The position numbers and the translations under genes were made by a program. Below are positions 14,073 to 23,548 of a stretch of 64,000 nt of DNA, piece by piece; position 1 is the first letter of the stretch, and every line of letters starts with the position of its first letter. Source of the DNA: Hyphomicrobiales bacterium (GTDB lineage: Bacteria > Pseudomonadota > Alphaproteobacteria > Rhizobiales > Beijerinckiaceae); NCBI GenBank assembly GCA_016716745.1, contig JADJVD010000004.1:483956-547955 (forward strand), in the 5' to 3' direction. Under the pieces are notes generated by a model that did not search any database, was not told the DNA's origin, and was given only the letters and a program-made list of their open reading frames with translations.

Positions 14073-15455
14073 TCATCCGCAGCAGGCGCAGTGCGGGCCG
14101 AAGACGGCGCGGCTGCCGAGCGCGGCGAGGCGCGTGCGCCAGTGCGGCGTGCGCTCGGCGAGGCGGGCGAGGGCGCGCGGCTCGTCAAGGCGCGTCGGCG
14201 CGCCGTCCTCCAGCGCGATCGCCCCGTCGATCACGGCGACGCGCACGTCGTCGGCGCGCGCGTAATAGACGAGCGCGGAATAGCCGCCATAGAAGGGCTG
14301 AAGATGCGGCCGGTCGAGATCGACCAGGATGAGATCGGCCTTCTTGCCGATTTCGAGCGAGCCGATTTCCGCGTCGAGACCCATCACGCGCGCCGCGCCC
14401 ATGGTGGCGAGCCACAGCGCCTGCGCGCTGCTCATCGCGTCGGGTCGTCCAAGGCGCAGGCGCATCGCGTTCAGCGCGTTGCGCATGGCCTCGAACGGAT
14501 CGTTCTGCATCCAGTCGGTGGCGAGACCCGTGCGGATGTCGCGGCCGAGAATGTCCTCGAGGCGCGGATAGCGGCCGCGTCGCGGATAGATCGTCGAGCA
14601 ATGCGCATAGGGCGCGTCTGCGGCGGCGACGGCGTCGAGATCGGCGTCGGTCGCGAAGGTCAGATGCGCGAGCACGACGTCGGGCGCGAGCACGTTCAGG
14701 CGGGCCAGATATTCGAGCGGACCGCAACCCTGCCCGGCCATGATCTGCTCGATTTCGCCGGCGCTCTGCGCGGCGTGGATGTGCATGCCGACGCCGAGCC
14801 GGCGCGCCTCGGCGCGCGCCTCGCGATGCAGGCCGGGGCCGCAGGTGTCGGTCGCATGCGCGCCGATGCGGCCGCGAATGCGCCCCTGCGCGGCGCCGTT
14901 CCAGCGCTCGACGAAGGCGACGCCCTCGCGCAGGCGCGCCTCGCCGCGCCGGACGTCGCGCGAATAGTCGCCGTCGCGCAACGCCTCGAGGCGAACGTCG
15001 AACACCTTGTTGGCGATGTCGGCGCGCAGCCCCGCGCGCTCGACCGTCTCGGCCAGACGATGGGGCGCATACCAGATGTCGTTGATCGTGGTGATTCCGG
15101 CGCGCAGCATGCCGGCGACGCCGACTTCCGCGCACATCGCCCACTCGTCCTCCGAAACGTCCTTCTCCATGCGGAAGGCGACGTCGAACAACGCGGACCT
15201 GGCGGCGTGATCGTCGGTCTGGCTGCGAAAGACGATCGACGCGGTGTGGCAGTGGCAGTTGACGAAGCCGGGCAGGGCGGCGAAGCGCGACCCGCCAATG
15301 GTTCGCGCGGCGCGCCACGCGCCTTCGGGCTGTCGCGGCCCGGCGTGAACGATGCGACCGGCAGCGATCGCCACCTCAGCGTCGGCGAGGATCGGCAGGC
15401 CCTCGCTCATCGGATAGAGAAAGGCCGCCCGCACCAGAAGATCGACGTCGCGCAT
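14073..15455 (-). CDS. Amidohydrolase family protein (deaminase/chlorohydrolase-like)
   Basis: A 460-residue member of the metal-dependent amidohydrolase superfamily, subgroup of guanine/cytosine/N-ethylammeline deaminases. Visible ligands are the HxH pair in FVNCHCHTAS, a histidine in GMHIHAAQSAGEI, another in VVLAHLTFATDADL, and the aspartate in TGLATDWMQNDP. The C-terminal strand SLEIGKKADLILVDLDRPHLQP is typical. These enzymes hydrolyse C-N or C-Cl bonds on purines, pyrimidines or triazines using one zinc or iron. The exact substrate cannot be read from the sequence. An unusual Cys-rich end (FGPHCACCG) is present. A GGAGG ribosome binding site precedes the ATG at 15455. Confidence 0.82.
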   Translation of the reverse strand: MRDVDLLVRAAFLYPMSEGLPILADAEVAIAAGRIVHAGPRQPEGAWRAARTIGGSRFAALPGFVNCHCHTASIVFRSQTDDHAARSALFDVAFRMEKDVSEDEWAMCAEVGVAGMLRAGITTINDIWYAPHRLAETVERAGLRADIANKVFDVRLEALRDGDYSRDVRRGEARLREGVAFVERWNGAAQGRIRGRIGAHATDTCGPGLHREARAEARRLGVGMHIHAAQSAGEIEQIMAGQGCGPLEYLARLNVLAPDVVLAHLTFATDADLDAVAAADAPYAHCSTIYPRRGRYPRLEDILGRDIRTGLATDWMQNDPFEAMRNALNAMRLRLGRPDAMSSAQALWLATMGAARVMGLDAEIGSLEIGKKADLILVDLDRPHLQPFYGGYSALVYYARADDVRVAVIDGAIALEDGAPTRLDEPRALARLAERTPHWRTRLAALGSRAVFGPHCACCG

Positions 15456-15537
15456 GACCGCCTCCGGGCGGGCATCGGATCATCGCGGTCGCGTCGGCGC
15501 AAGGCGGTCGCGAAACCCTTCGCGCGGGCGACGCGCC

Positions 15538-15642
15538 GTCATCCCCGGCGGCGACCGCAGGTCGTCGGGAAGGGGATCCATGCCAAAGGGCGCGGCGGCG
15601 GGGTGGATTCCCTTCCCCTCGCTTCGCTCGGCCGGGAATGAC
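15538..15642. repeat. Dispersed palindromic intergenic repeat, copy 1
   Basis: About 105 bp bounded by imperfect 12-bp inverted ends, GTCATCCCCGGC and GCCGGGAATGAC. Inside are GGGAAGGGGATCCATGC and CCCTTCCCCTCGCTTCGCTCGG, which pair into a long hairpin. A second partial right arm (TTCGCTCGGCTGGGAATGAC) follows at 15651-15670. A close copy lies at 44981-45088. It sits between accC and the amidohydrolase gene. Confidence 0.8.
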
Positions 15643-15702
15643 AGCGGGGCTTCGCTCGGCTGGGAATGACAGGGCGGCTCGCCCGGTCGGAAACGACGGG
15701 CG

Positions 15703-17058
15703 TCAGGCTGGGCCCATGCCGCCATTGGCCAGGAATTTCTCCAGCCAATGAATGTCGTAGTCGCCGTTCTGGATGTCGTGGTTGCGCACCAGGGTGCGGA
15801 ACAGCGGCAGCGTGGTCTCGATTCCGTCGACGATGAACTCGTCGAGCGCGCGGCGCAGGCGCATCATCGCCTCGGTGCGCGTGCGCCCGTGCACGATCAG
15901 CTTGCCGACCAGCGAGTCGTAATAGGGCGGGATCACGTAGCCCTGATAGACCGCACTGTCGACGCGCACGCCGAGCCCGCCGGGCGGATGGTAGTAGCTG
16001 ATGCGGCCGGGCGAGGGACGGAAGGTCGCCGGATGCTCGGCGTTGACGCGGCATTCGATGGCGTGGCCGTTGAAGCGAACCTCCGACTGGTCGAGCGTGA
16101 GCTGGCCGCCGGCGGCGACCTTGATCTGCTCGTTGACGAGGTCGATGCCGGTGATCATCTCGCTGACCGGGTGCTCGACCTGAATGCGCGTGTTCATCTC
16201 GATGAAATAGAACTCGCCATTCTCGTAGAGAAACTCGATCGTGCCGGCGCCGGAGTAACGCAAATCGCGCATGGCGCGCGCCACCGTCTCGCCGATCTCG
16301 CTGCGCTGGGCGTCGTTGAGGGCGGGCGAGGGGCTCTCCTCCCACACCTTCTGATGCCGGCGTTGCAACGAGCAATCGCGCTCGCCGAGGTGAATGGCGT
16401 TGCCCTGGCCGTCGCCGAGCACCTGCACCTCGATGTGCCGGGGCTTTTCGAGAAACTTCTCCAGATACACCGCGTCGTCGCCGAAGGCGGCCTTGGCCTC
16501 GGCGCGGGCGGTGGCGAGCGCATGTTCGAGATCGGCCGGCGTGCGCGCGACCTTCATGCCGCGCCCGCCGCCGCCGGCGGCCGCCTTGACCAGAACGGGG
16601 AAGCCGATGTCGCGGGCGATCTTCATCGCCTCCGCGTCGTCGGTGACGCCGCCCTCCGAGCCCGGCACGCAGGGAATGCCGAGCCGGCGCGCGGTGCGCT
16701 TGGCCTCGATCTTGTCGCCCATCAGCCGGATGTGCTCGGCCGAGGGGCCGATGAAGGCGATGTTGTGATCCTCGCAGATCTCGGCGAAGCGCGCGTTCTC
16801 GGACAGGAAGCCGTACCCCGGATGCACAGCCTCCGCGCCGGTGATCTCGCAGGCGGCGAGCAGCGCCGGAATGTTGAGATAGGAATCGCGCGCCGCCGGC
16901 GGGCCGATGCACACCGACTCGTCGGCGAGCTTCACATGCATCGCATCCGCGTCCGCCGTGGAGTGGACGGCGACGGTGGCGATGCCCAGCTCCTTGGCCG
17001 CGCGCAGGATGCGCAGGGCGATCTCGCCGCGATTGGCGATGAGGATCTTGTCGAACAT
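15703..17058 (-). CDS. accC: Acetyl-CoA carboxylase, biotin carboxylase subunit
   Basis: A 451-residue ATP-grasp enzyme that carboxylates the biotin on AccB, the first half of malonyl-CoA formation for fatty acid synthesis. It starts with MFDKILIANRGEIALRILRAA. The ATP-binding loop is KAAAGGGGRGMKVA, followed by HIEVQVLGDGQGN, ERDCSLQRRHQKV and EMNTRIQVEHPVSEMITG. The length is exactly as expected for a stand-alone subunit without a biotinyl domain, which separates it from pccA at the window start. It lies 4 nt downstream of accB in the same operon. Confidence 0.97.
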   Translation of the reverse strand: MFDKILIANRGEIALRILRAAKELGIATVAVHSTADADAMHVKLADESVCIGPPAARDSYLNIPALLAACEITGAEAVHPGYGFLSENARFAEICEDHNIAFIGPSAEHIRLMGDKIEAKRTARRLGIPCVPGSEGGVTDDAEAMKIARDIGFPVLVKAAAGGGGRGMKVARTPADLEHALATARAEAKAAFGDDAVYLEKFLEKPRHIEVQVLGDGQGNAIHLGERDCSLQRRHQKVWEESPSPALNDAQRSEIGETVARAMRDLRYSGAGTIEFLYENGEFYFIEMNTRIQVEHPVSEMITGIDLVNEQIKVAAGGQLTLDQSEVRFNGHAIECRVNAEHPATFRPSPGRISYYHPPGGLGVRVDSAVYQGYVIPPYYDSLVGKLIVHGRTRTEAMMRLRRALDEFIVDGIETTLPLFRTLVRNHDIQNGDYDIHWLEKFLANGGMGPA

Positions 17059-17062
17059 CGCC

Positions 17063-17674
17063 TTACTCGATCACGAGCAGGGGCTGATCGTATTCGACGG
17101 GCTGCCCGTCCTCGACGAGGATCTGCGTCACGGTGCCGGCGCGCGGGGCGACGATCTCGTTGAAGGTCTTCATCGCCTCGACGAGGAAGATCTTGTCGCC
17201 CGCCTTCACCTGGCTGCCGACCTCGATGAAGGGCTTGGCCTCCGGGCTCGGCCGGCCATAGGCGGTGCCGACCATCGGCGACTTCACGACGCCGGGATGA
17301 TCGGCGATGCGCGCGGGCTCCGCCTCGACGGCGCGGGGCGCGCTGCCGGCGACCGGCGGCGGCGCGACGACAGCGACGGGCGCAGCGGCGACGACGGCCG
17401 GCGCGACGGCCGCGGCGTGGCGCGAGACGCGGATGCGCAGCTTGCCGTGGCGCACCTCGATCTCGGTGAGATTGGTCTCTCCCAGCACCAGCGCCAGCTC
17501 GCGCACGAGCGCCGGATCGACGCCCTCGCGCGCCGGAGCGGCCTTTGCCGCGGCTGGCCCGGCTACGGCCGCCGGCTTCGCGGCGGCTTTCGACGGGGCG
17601 GGCGCGGGCTTGGCGGTCTTGCCGAGGGTCGCCGGGGCGGCGCTCGTGGCGCTCTTGGGGCTCGATCGTTTCAT
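17063..17674 (-). CDS. accB: Acetyl-CoA carboxylase biotin carboxyl carrier protein
   Basis: A 203-residue carrier protein. The first 50 residues are a basic Ala/Pro/Lys linker, longer than in Escherichia coli. Residues about 53-85 form the conserved helical segment (DPALVRELALVLGETNLTEIEV), followed by an Ala/Pro hinge. The last 75 residues are the biotinyl domain, with the acceptor lysine in FLVEAMKTFNEI and the SPMVGTAY strand. The AMKT(F)N variant of AMKM is typical of AccB. It precedes accC by 4 nt. In many relatives aroQ lies directly upstream, but here the next gene is the DsbA-like protein, across a 144-bp gap. Confidence 0.96.
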   Translation of the reverse strand: MKRSSPKSATSAAPATLGKTAKPAPAPSKAAAKPAAVAGPAAAKAAPAREGVDPALVRELALVLGETNLTEIEVRHGKLRIRVSRHAAAVAPAVVAAAPVAVVAPPPVAGSAPRAVEAEPARIADHPGVVKSPMVGTAYGRPSPEAKPFIEVGSQVKAGDKIFLVEAMKTFNEIVAPRAGTVTQILVEDGQPVEYDQPLLVIE

Positions 17675-17818
17675 GGAACGAGAACTTTCACGGTGATGCG
17701 CGCCCGCGTCGGGCGCATGCGGATATTCGTCAAGCGCGGCCGATCATGCCGGAAACAGCGATTCGCCGCGAGTTTCTTGAGGCCCTTTAAACGGTTGCGG
17801 CGAGGCGGCGACGCCGGG

Positions 17819-18559
17819 CTATTTCGTCGCGGAGGCGCGCGTCTTCAGTTCGTCGAAGCCGACCGCGCCGACCACCACGTCCCTGTTGACGACATAGGCG
17901 GGGGTGCCCGAGATGCCGAGCTGATCGCCGAGCTGCATCGTCTCCTCGATGCCGGCGCGCGCCTCGGCGCCCTCCATGTCCTTGCCGAGCTGATCCATGT
18001 TGACGCCGGCGTCCTTGGCGGCGGCGACCGCCTGGGCCTTGCCGATCTGCCCTTTGCCGAGCAGCAGCTTCTGGTGGAAGTCGAAGAACTTCTCGCCCTT
18101 GAGCTGTTTCTTGACAGCCTGCGCGACCAGCGCCGCCTCGACCGACCTGGGGCCGAGGACCGGAAAATCCTTCAGCACCACGCGGACTTCCGGGTCGCTC
18201 TTCATCAGCTTGACGAGATCGTCAAGCGCGCGCTTGCAGTAGCCGCAATTGTAATCGAAGAACTCGATGATCGTCGTCTTGCCCTTCGGATTGCCGACCA
18301 CCGCGTGGAAGGCGGAGGTGTAGAGCGGGCTCGAGTCGTCCTCGAGCACCTTCTTGCGCGCGGCCGCTTCGCTCGCCTTCTCGCGTCGCTGGAGCTCGAT
18401 CAGCGCGTCGCGCAGGATCTCGGGATTCTTCATCAGATAGTCTTTGACGACGCTCTCGAACTCGGCGCGCTGGGCGGCGGGCATCTCGGCGCGCGCCGGC
18501 GGTGCTGCGGCGAGAGCCAGAGCGACCAGCGCCGCGCGGCCAACGGACAGTTTCGTCAT
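17819..18559 (-). CDS. DsbA family periplasmic thiol:disulfide oxidoreductase
   Basis: A 246-residue exported protein. A signal peptide spans residues 1-24 (cleavage near ARA-E), then comes an N-terminal helical extension (about 25-85, with ESVVKDYLMKNPEILRDAL) typical of the Com1/BcfH-like DsbA group. A thioredoxin domain follows with the redox motif CGYC at residues 105-108 (FFDYNCGYCKRALDDL) and the cis-proline loop GISGTPAYVVN. It probably forms or shuffles disulfide bonds in envelope proteins such as LptD. An upstream GGAG ribosome binding site precedes the ATG. It lies between rne and accB on the same strand. Confidence 0.9.
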   Translation of the reverse strand: MTKLSVGRAALVALALAAAPPARAEMPAAQRAEFESVVKDYLMKNPEILRDALIELQRREKASEAAARKKVLEDDSSPLYTSAFHAVVGNPKGKTTIIEFFDYNCGYCKRALDDLVKLMKSDPEVRVVLKDFPVLGPRSVEAALVAQAVKKQLKGEKFFDFHQKLLLGKGQIGKAQAVAAAKDAGVNMDQLGKDMEGAEARAGIEETMQLGDQLGISGTPAYVVNRDVVVGAVGFDELKTRASATK

Positions 18560-18592
18560 CGAATGCTCCTCAAGGCGCGGCCAACCGCGGCG

Positions 18593-18623
18593 GCGGGCGA
18601 TCCTCGTGACGAGGGTCGCCCGC
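18593..18623. other. Strong hairpin between rne and the dsbA-like gene
   Basis: A near-perfect stem: GCGGGCGA pairs with TCGCCCGC, and inside it CCTCGT pairs with ACGAGG. It is followed on the + strand by GATTTT. Both flanking genes are on the minus strand, where no T-run follows, so it may be a 3' stabilising or attenuating structure of rne mRNA rather than a classical terminator. Confidence 0.55.
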
Positions 18624-18660
18624 GATTTTGGTGTCTACACGACGCGGCGCGCGATGCGCG

Positions 18661-21545
18661 TCACACTCCGGTGAAGCCCGCCTTGGCGCGCGCCCACCAG
18701 CCGGTGCGCTTGGGGCGCGAGGGATCGTCGGCCTCCGGCAGTTCGGGAACCGGCACCGGCTCGCGCGGCGGCTCGGCGGTCGCGACAGGCGCAGGGGCGG
18801 GAGCCGGCGCAGGAGCCGAAGGCTCTTCGGCGGTAGGCGCGGGCGCGGCGTCGGCCGCGGCTTCAGCCGCGGGCTGGTCGATCCCGGAGGCCTCGCTTGT
18901 CTCCTCGCCGTCGTTCCGCGGCTCGTCCAAGTCCGACGCAGGAGCCTGCGCGGCGTCGGCGTCAGCCGACCAGTCGGCCGCCTCGTCGGTCTGCGCCTCG
19001 GGACGCCAGGCGCCGCGTCCGCGGCGCCGGCGACGGCTGCGGCGCTCGCGCCCGCCGGCGGAGGCGTCCTCGCCTTCGCCCGCGCCGGCGTCCTCGCCGT
19101 CCGGCGCATCGCCGTTGGCGGGGAGATCGCCGTCGATGGCGGCCAGTTCGGCCAAAGCCTCGTCGGAGGGCTGCGGTCCGTCCGCCGCCACGCCGGAGGC
19201 CGGGCGGTCGCCGCGTCCGCGCCGACGGCGGCGCCGGCGACGGCGCCGGCCGTCCTCGTCGAGGCCGCCGTTGCTTTCCCCCTCATCCTCGCCTTCGCCG
19301 GTCTCGGCGGCGTCGACGACGGTCTCGGGCTCAATGTCCTCGATCTCCTCCACCGCCTCGTCCTGCTCGATCTGCGGATCGACGGGCTGGGCCACGAAGC
19401 GGGTCTGCACGACGCCGGAGGCGGGCTCGCCGCGCTCGAGCACATGATAGGTCGAGCCGGTCAGCGCGTCGTCGGCCTCGACGGTGACGGCGACGCCGAA
19501 GCGCATCTCGAGCTCGGAGAGGTTGGCGCGCTTCTGGTTGAGGATGTAGAGCGCCACCGGCGTGCGGGTGCGGATCGTCAGGTCGTAGGCGGCCGATCGC
19601 ATCAGCGCGTCCTCGAGCACGCGCAGCACATGCAGCGCGATCGAGGAGGTGGAGCGCACGGTGCCCGCGCCGAGGCAGTGCGGGCACTGCACGGTCGAGC
19701 CCTCGAGCACGCCGGTGCGGATGCGCTGGCGCGACATTTCGAGCAGGCCGAAATGCGAGATGCGGCCGATCTGGATGCGGGCGCGGTCGTTCTTCAGCGC
19801 GTCCTTCATCCGCCGCTCGACGGCGCGGTTGTTGCGGCTCTCCTCCATGTCGATGAAGTCGACGACGATGAGGCCGGCGAGATCCCGCAGGCGCAACTGG
19901 CGGGCGACCTCGTCGGCGGCCTCCAGATTGGTGCGCAGCGCCGTGTCCTCGATGTTGTGCTCGCGCGTGGAGCGGCCCGAGTTCACGTCGATGGCGACCA
20001 GCGCCTCGGTCTGGTTGATGACGATGTAGCCGCCGGACTTCAGCGTCACATGGTTGGAGAACATGCCGTCGAGCTGCTGCTCGACGCCGTTGCGTGCGAA
20101 GATCGGCTGCGGCTCGTTGTAGAGCTTCACATGCTTGGCGTGCGTCGGCATCAGCATGCGCATGAAGTCGCGCGCCTCGCGCCAGCCTTCCTGGCCGGCG
20201 ACCGACACTTCGTCGATGTCCTTGTTGTAGAGGTCGCGGATGGCGCGCTTGATCAGCGAGCCTTCCTCGTAGACGAGGGTGGGGGCCGAGGAGCGCAGCG
20301 TCGTCTCGCGCACCGTCTCCCACATGCGCATCAGATATTCGAAGTCGCGCTTGATCTCGGGCTTGGTGCGCGAGGCGCCGGCCGTGCGCACGATCACGCC
20401 CATGCCCTGCGGCACTTCGAGGTCCTGGCGATCTTCTTCAGGCGCTTGCGGTCCGCGCCGTCGGTGATCTTGCGGGAGATGCCGCCGCCGCGCGCGGTGT
20501 TGGGCATCAGCACCGAATAGCGGCCGGCGAGCGAGAGATAGGTGGTGAGCGCCGCGCCCTTGTTGCCGCGCTCCTCCTTGACGACCTGCACCAGCAGCAC
20601 CTGCCGGCGGCGGATCACTTCCTGGATCTTGTACTGACGGCGCGAGCGCACGGGACGGTGGGGAACCTCCTCCATCGCGTCGCCGCCGACCTGATCGACG
20701 ACGTCCGGCTCGGACTCGCCGCCCTCGCCGTCCTCCTCGTCCTCGTCGGCGTCCGTCTCGGCGCGATCCTTGTGGCCGCGCCGAGCCTCGTCGTCGCCGT
20801 GCCGAGCCTCGTCGTCGCCGTGCGGCGTCTCGTCCTCGCCGTGCGGCGTCCGGGCGAAGGCCGCCGGCGCATCCCGGTCGGCCGCATGCGGCTCGACCAC
20901 GGCGGCGACCTCGTGGTCGCCGGACGGCTCGGTGACGTCGACGACGAGCGGCGCGCCGGGCTCGGCCGAGACGGCAGGAGCGTCCTGCGCCGCGCCGCCC
21001 GCGGGAGCCTCGTCACTGGATGCGGAGGCCGACGCATGGTCGTCGCCGAACGGGCCGGTCTCGGCCCCGGACCAGTCGGCATGGTCGGTCTCGCCCGCAG
21101 CGTCCGCCGCCGAAGGATCGACGTCGGTCTGCAGCGCGGCGGGCCCGGCGACGGTCTCGTCCTCGTCGCGACGGCGCTTCTCGGAGTCGCGGCGGTTGCG
21201 GCGGCTGCGGCGCGGGGCGCGCTCACGCTCGCCCTCGTCGTCGTCGCTGTTGCGCTGGGCGCGGGCCTCCTCCTCGAGCAGGGCGAGGCGGTCGGCGACC
21301 GGGATCTGGTAATAGTCCGGGTGGATCTCGGCGAAGGCGAGGAAGCCGTGACGGTTCCCGCCGTAATCGACGAAGGCCGCCTGGAGCGAGGGCTCCACGC
21401 GGATGACCTTCGCCAGATAAATGTTGCCGCGCAGCTGCTTCTTGCTGGCGGACTCGAAATCAAACTCTTCGACGCGATTGCCGCGCAGCACCACCACGCG
21501 GGTCTCTTCCGGGTGGGAAGAGTCGATCAACATCTTGTTGGCCAT
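18661..21545 (-). CDS. rne: Ribonuclease E/G, reading frame broken by a one-base deletion
   Basis: The endoribonuclease scaffold of RNA decay and rRNA processing. The 5' frame (21545 down to 20394) begins MANKMLIDSSHPEETRVVVLRGNRVEEFDFES. It holds the S1 domain, split by a large acidic insertion as is usual in alphaproteobacteria, and runs to RKRLKKIA. The 3' frame resumes with VPQGMGVIVRTAGASRTKPEI and carries the DNase I-like catalytic core (VAIDVNSGRSTRE, VVDFIDMEE), the zinc-link CPHCLGAG and a C-terminal Arg/Pro/Asp-rich scaffold. Inserting one C within the gcc at about 20427-20430 restores the expected KKIAQDLEVPQGMGV. RNase E is normally essential in this group, so a base-calling deletion is more likely than a true mutation. 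Confidence 0.9.
20780..20842. repeat. Three 21-bp tandem repeats in the rne S1 insertion
   Basis: Unit GCCGAGCCTCGTCGTCGCCG plus T. Units one and two are identical and the third is degenerate. On the coding strand they encode the HGDDEAR-type acidic heptads of the insertion. Confidence 0.8.
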
Positions 21546-22204
21546 GGGAAACTCTCAGTCGCAGGGCGCGCCTCGGCGCGTGCGCCGGCGACGCCGATAC
21601 GCGGCGTGCGGGCGCTGAAGGCCGCCGGCGGCGGGCCCTGCTGGGGTTGGAGACGAAGGTGAGGGAGAGGGCGACGGCGCACACGGCGCCGACGCTCGAA
21701 ACGAAGCGCCTCATGTCCCGCGCGGGCGCGGTTCCGGCCATCGCGCCGACGGCGCCGGCCGCGGTGCGGCCGATCTGCGTCGGGAGGAAGGCCGGAGTCG
21801 CACGACCCCGTTCGGCACATGTCATCGGCGCTGGACCAATTCCGGCATGCCGCTGGCGAGCGGCGTGACGTCCCGTGTCGGCGCGCATTCGGAGCCGTCT
21901 CGTCGCCTGCTCGGCGCCCGCAAACCCCTCGCTTGGAGGGAGGCGGGCGTCGCTCTCCGCAGACGCGTCATCAACTGCCTGACCGAGCGGGCGTCGTGGC
22001 CCGATCGCGTCAATCCGTCGCCGCCCCGACTCTGGACGATTCTACATACGCGCCGCAGCGGGCCTTGGCAAGTTTTTAGGCGCGACTGTTGCGCGGGCGC
22101 CACTGCGCCGGCCGGCGCTCCGTGCGATCCTCACCGCTCGTTAACCAGTTCCGATTGAGATAGCCGCGCACGGGGGCGCGCGGGGCGCGAGATCGGAGAT
22201 CGTC
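21546..22204. other. Long intergenic region: rne leader and amidase upstream region
   Basis: 659 bp between the divergent rne and amidase genes. A promoter-like pair for rne lies at 22043-22071, which would give a leader of nearly 500 nt. No gene with family resemblance was found here. The last 60 bp hold the amidase ribosome binding site. Confidence 0.5.
22043..22071 (-). promoter_or_regulatory. Predicted rne promoter
   Basis: On the minus strand: TTGCCA (22066-22071), 17 bp, TATGTA (22043-22048). It predicts an rne 5' UTR of close to 500 nt, in line with the long autoregulatory leaders known for rne in other bacteria. Confidence 0.45.
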
Positions 22205-23548
22205 ATGGCGAGCCGGCAGGCGCTGATGCGTCCGATTTCCGCCCTCGGCGTCTGCGTCGCCGCCTTTCTTGCGACCGCCGGAACCGCGCGCGCGGGCGAG
22301 ACGCCCGTCGCTGTCGACGCGCGGATGGTCGAAGCCAACGGCAGGACGCGGCTGGAATTCGATCTGTCGCGCAGCGTCGCCGCCACCGCCTTCGTGCTGG
22401 CCGATCCCGACCGCGTCGTCGTCGAACTGCCCGAGGTCAATTTCCATCTCGATCCCGCCGTCGGCCGTCCCGGCGGGGCGTTGAAGGCGCGCCCCGGCGC
22501 CCATGCGCGCTCCGGCCGGCTGATCGAATCCTATCGCTTCGGGCATTTCGCCGCCGGCAGATCGCGCATCGTGATCGACCTCGGTCGGCCGGCCCGGATC
22601 GAGCGCGCCGCCGCCGAGCCGATCGGCGAGGGCGGGCTGGCGCGGCTGGTCGTCGAACTGTCGCCGGAGAGCCGCGAGGGATTTCGGGCCGCCGCGGCGC
22701 GGGCGGCGCCCCGCGCCGAACGTCCCGCAGGGCAGGCGGCCGCCGCAAGCAAGGGCGAGGCGGGCAAGGGCGAGGCGGGCAAGGGCGAGGCGGGCAAGCC
22801 GCTCGTCGTGATCGACCCCGGGCATGGCGGCGTCGACACCGGCGCCTCCGGCGTTTCCGGCCTCGTCGAGAAGGAGGTCGTGTTCGACTTCGCGCGAGAT
22901 CTGGCGCGCAAGCTGCGGGCGACGGGGCAATTCCGTGTCGCGATGACGCGCGAGACGGACGTGTTCGTGCCGCTCGACGAGCGGGTGACGATTGCGCGCG
23001 GGGCCGGTGCGGCCCTGCTTGTGTCGATCCACGCCGACTCGATCAAGCAGGCGGCCGGCGTCGCCGGCGCGACCGTCTACACAGTCTCGGATCGCGCCTC
23101 CGACGCGGAGGCCGCGCGCGTCGCCGAAAGCGAGAACTCGGCCGACCGCGCCGCCCGCGTCGACGCGACGGAGGCGAGCGGCGAGGTCGCCGACATCCTC
23201 TTCGATCTGACGCGCCGCGAGACGCGCGCCTTCGCGCATCTCTATTCCCGCACGCTCATCGGCTATCTTGGCAAGGCTACCAAAATGAACAAGAATCCGG
23301 CGCGCTCCGCCGGGTTCAAAGTGCTGAAGGCGCCGGACGTGCCGTCGGTGCTGCTCGAACTCGGCTATCTGTCGAGCGAGAAGGACGCGCAGGCGCTCGC
23401 CTCGCCGGAATGGCGCGACCGGGCGACGACCTCGGTCTCGCAGTCGATTTCGGCCTTCCTGGCGCGCGGCGGCGAAAGGGAAGCCGGCGCAGAGGCGGCC
23501 GGCGCGGTCGCGACCAGCGCCGTGGCGGAGGGGTCGCAGCGGCGCTGA
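22205..23548 (+). CDS. amiC: N-acetylmuramoyl-L-alanine amidase (AMIN + Amidase_3)
   Basis: A 447-residue periplasmic zinc amidase that removes stem peptides from peptidoglycan during daughter-cell separation. A signal peptide spans residues 1-29 (cleavage near ARA-G). Residues about 35-155 are an AMIN domain (TRLEFDLSRSVAATAFVL), which targets the septum. A KGEAG repeat linker follows, then the Amidase_3 domain from about 198 with zinc ligands in VIDPGHGGVD, EKEVVFDFA and SIHADS. The catalytic Glu is in VLLELGYLSS. The GGAG before the ATG at 22205 is the ribosome binding site. It is followed by PBP1A on the same strand, a pairing common in alphaproteobacteria. The AmiC name is by architecture; one amidase often serves this role. 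Confidence 0.93.
   Translation: MASRQALMRPISALGVCVAAFLATAGTARAGETPVAVDARMVEANGRTRLEFDLSRSVAATAFVLADPDRVVVELPEVNFHLDPAVGRPGGALKARPGAHARSGRLIESYRFGHFAAGRSRIVIDLGRPARIERAAAEPIGEGGLARLVVELSPESREGFRAAAARAAPRAERPAGQAAAASKGEAGKGEAGKGEAGKPLVVIDPGHGGVDTGASGVSGLVEKEVVFDFARDLARKLRATGQFRVAMTRETDVFVPLDERVTIARGAGAALLVSIHADSIKQAAGVAGATVYTVSDRASDAEAARVAESENSADRAARVDATEASGEVADILFDLTRRETRAFAHLYSRTLIGYLGKATKMNKNPARSAGFKVLKAPDVPSVLLELGYLSSEKDAQALASPEWRDRATTSVSQSISAFLARGGEREAGAEAAGAVATSAVAEGSQRR
22751..22795 (+). repeat. Three perfect 15-bp tandem repeats in the amidase linker
   Basis: AAGGGCGAGGCGGGC repeated three times without change, encoding KGEAG. The unit is a multiple of three, so copy-number change would alter linker length without a frameshift. 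Confidence 0.9.

Noticed and set aside
15456..15702. CRISPR-like repeat in the accC-amidohydrolase gap
   Set aside because: Only one palindromic element with an extra half arm, no regular repeat-spacer pattern.
16907..19447. An 846-codon + strand frame opposite accB, the dsbA-like gene and the rne 3' end
   Set aside because: It spans several real minus-strand genes and gaps, with low-complexity translation; no family resemblance.
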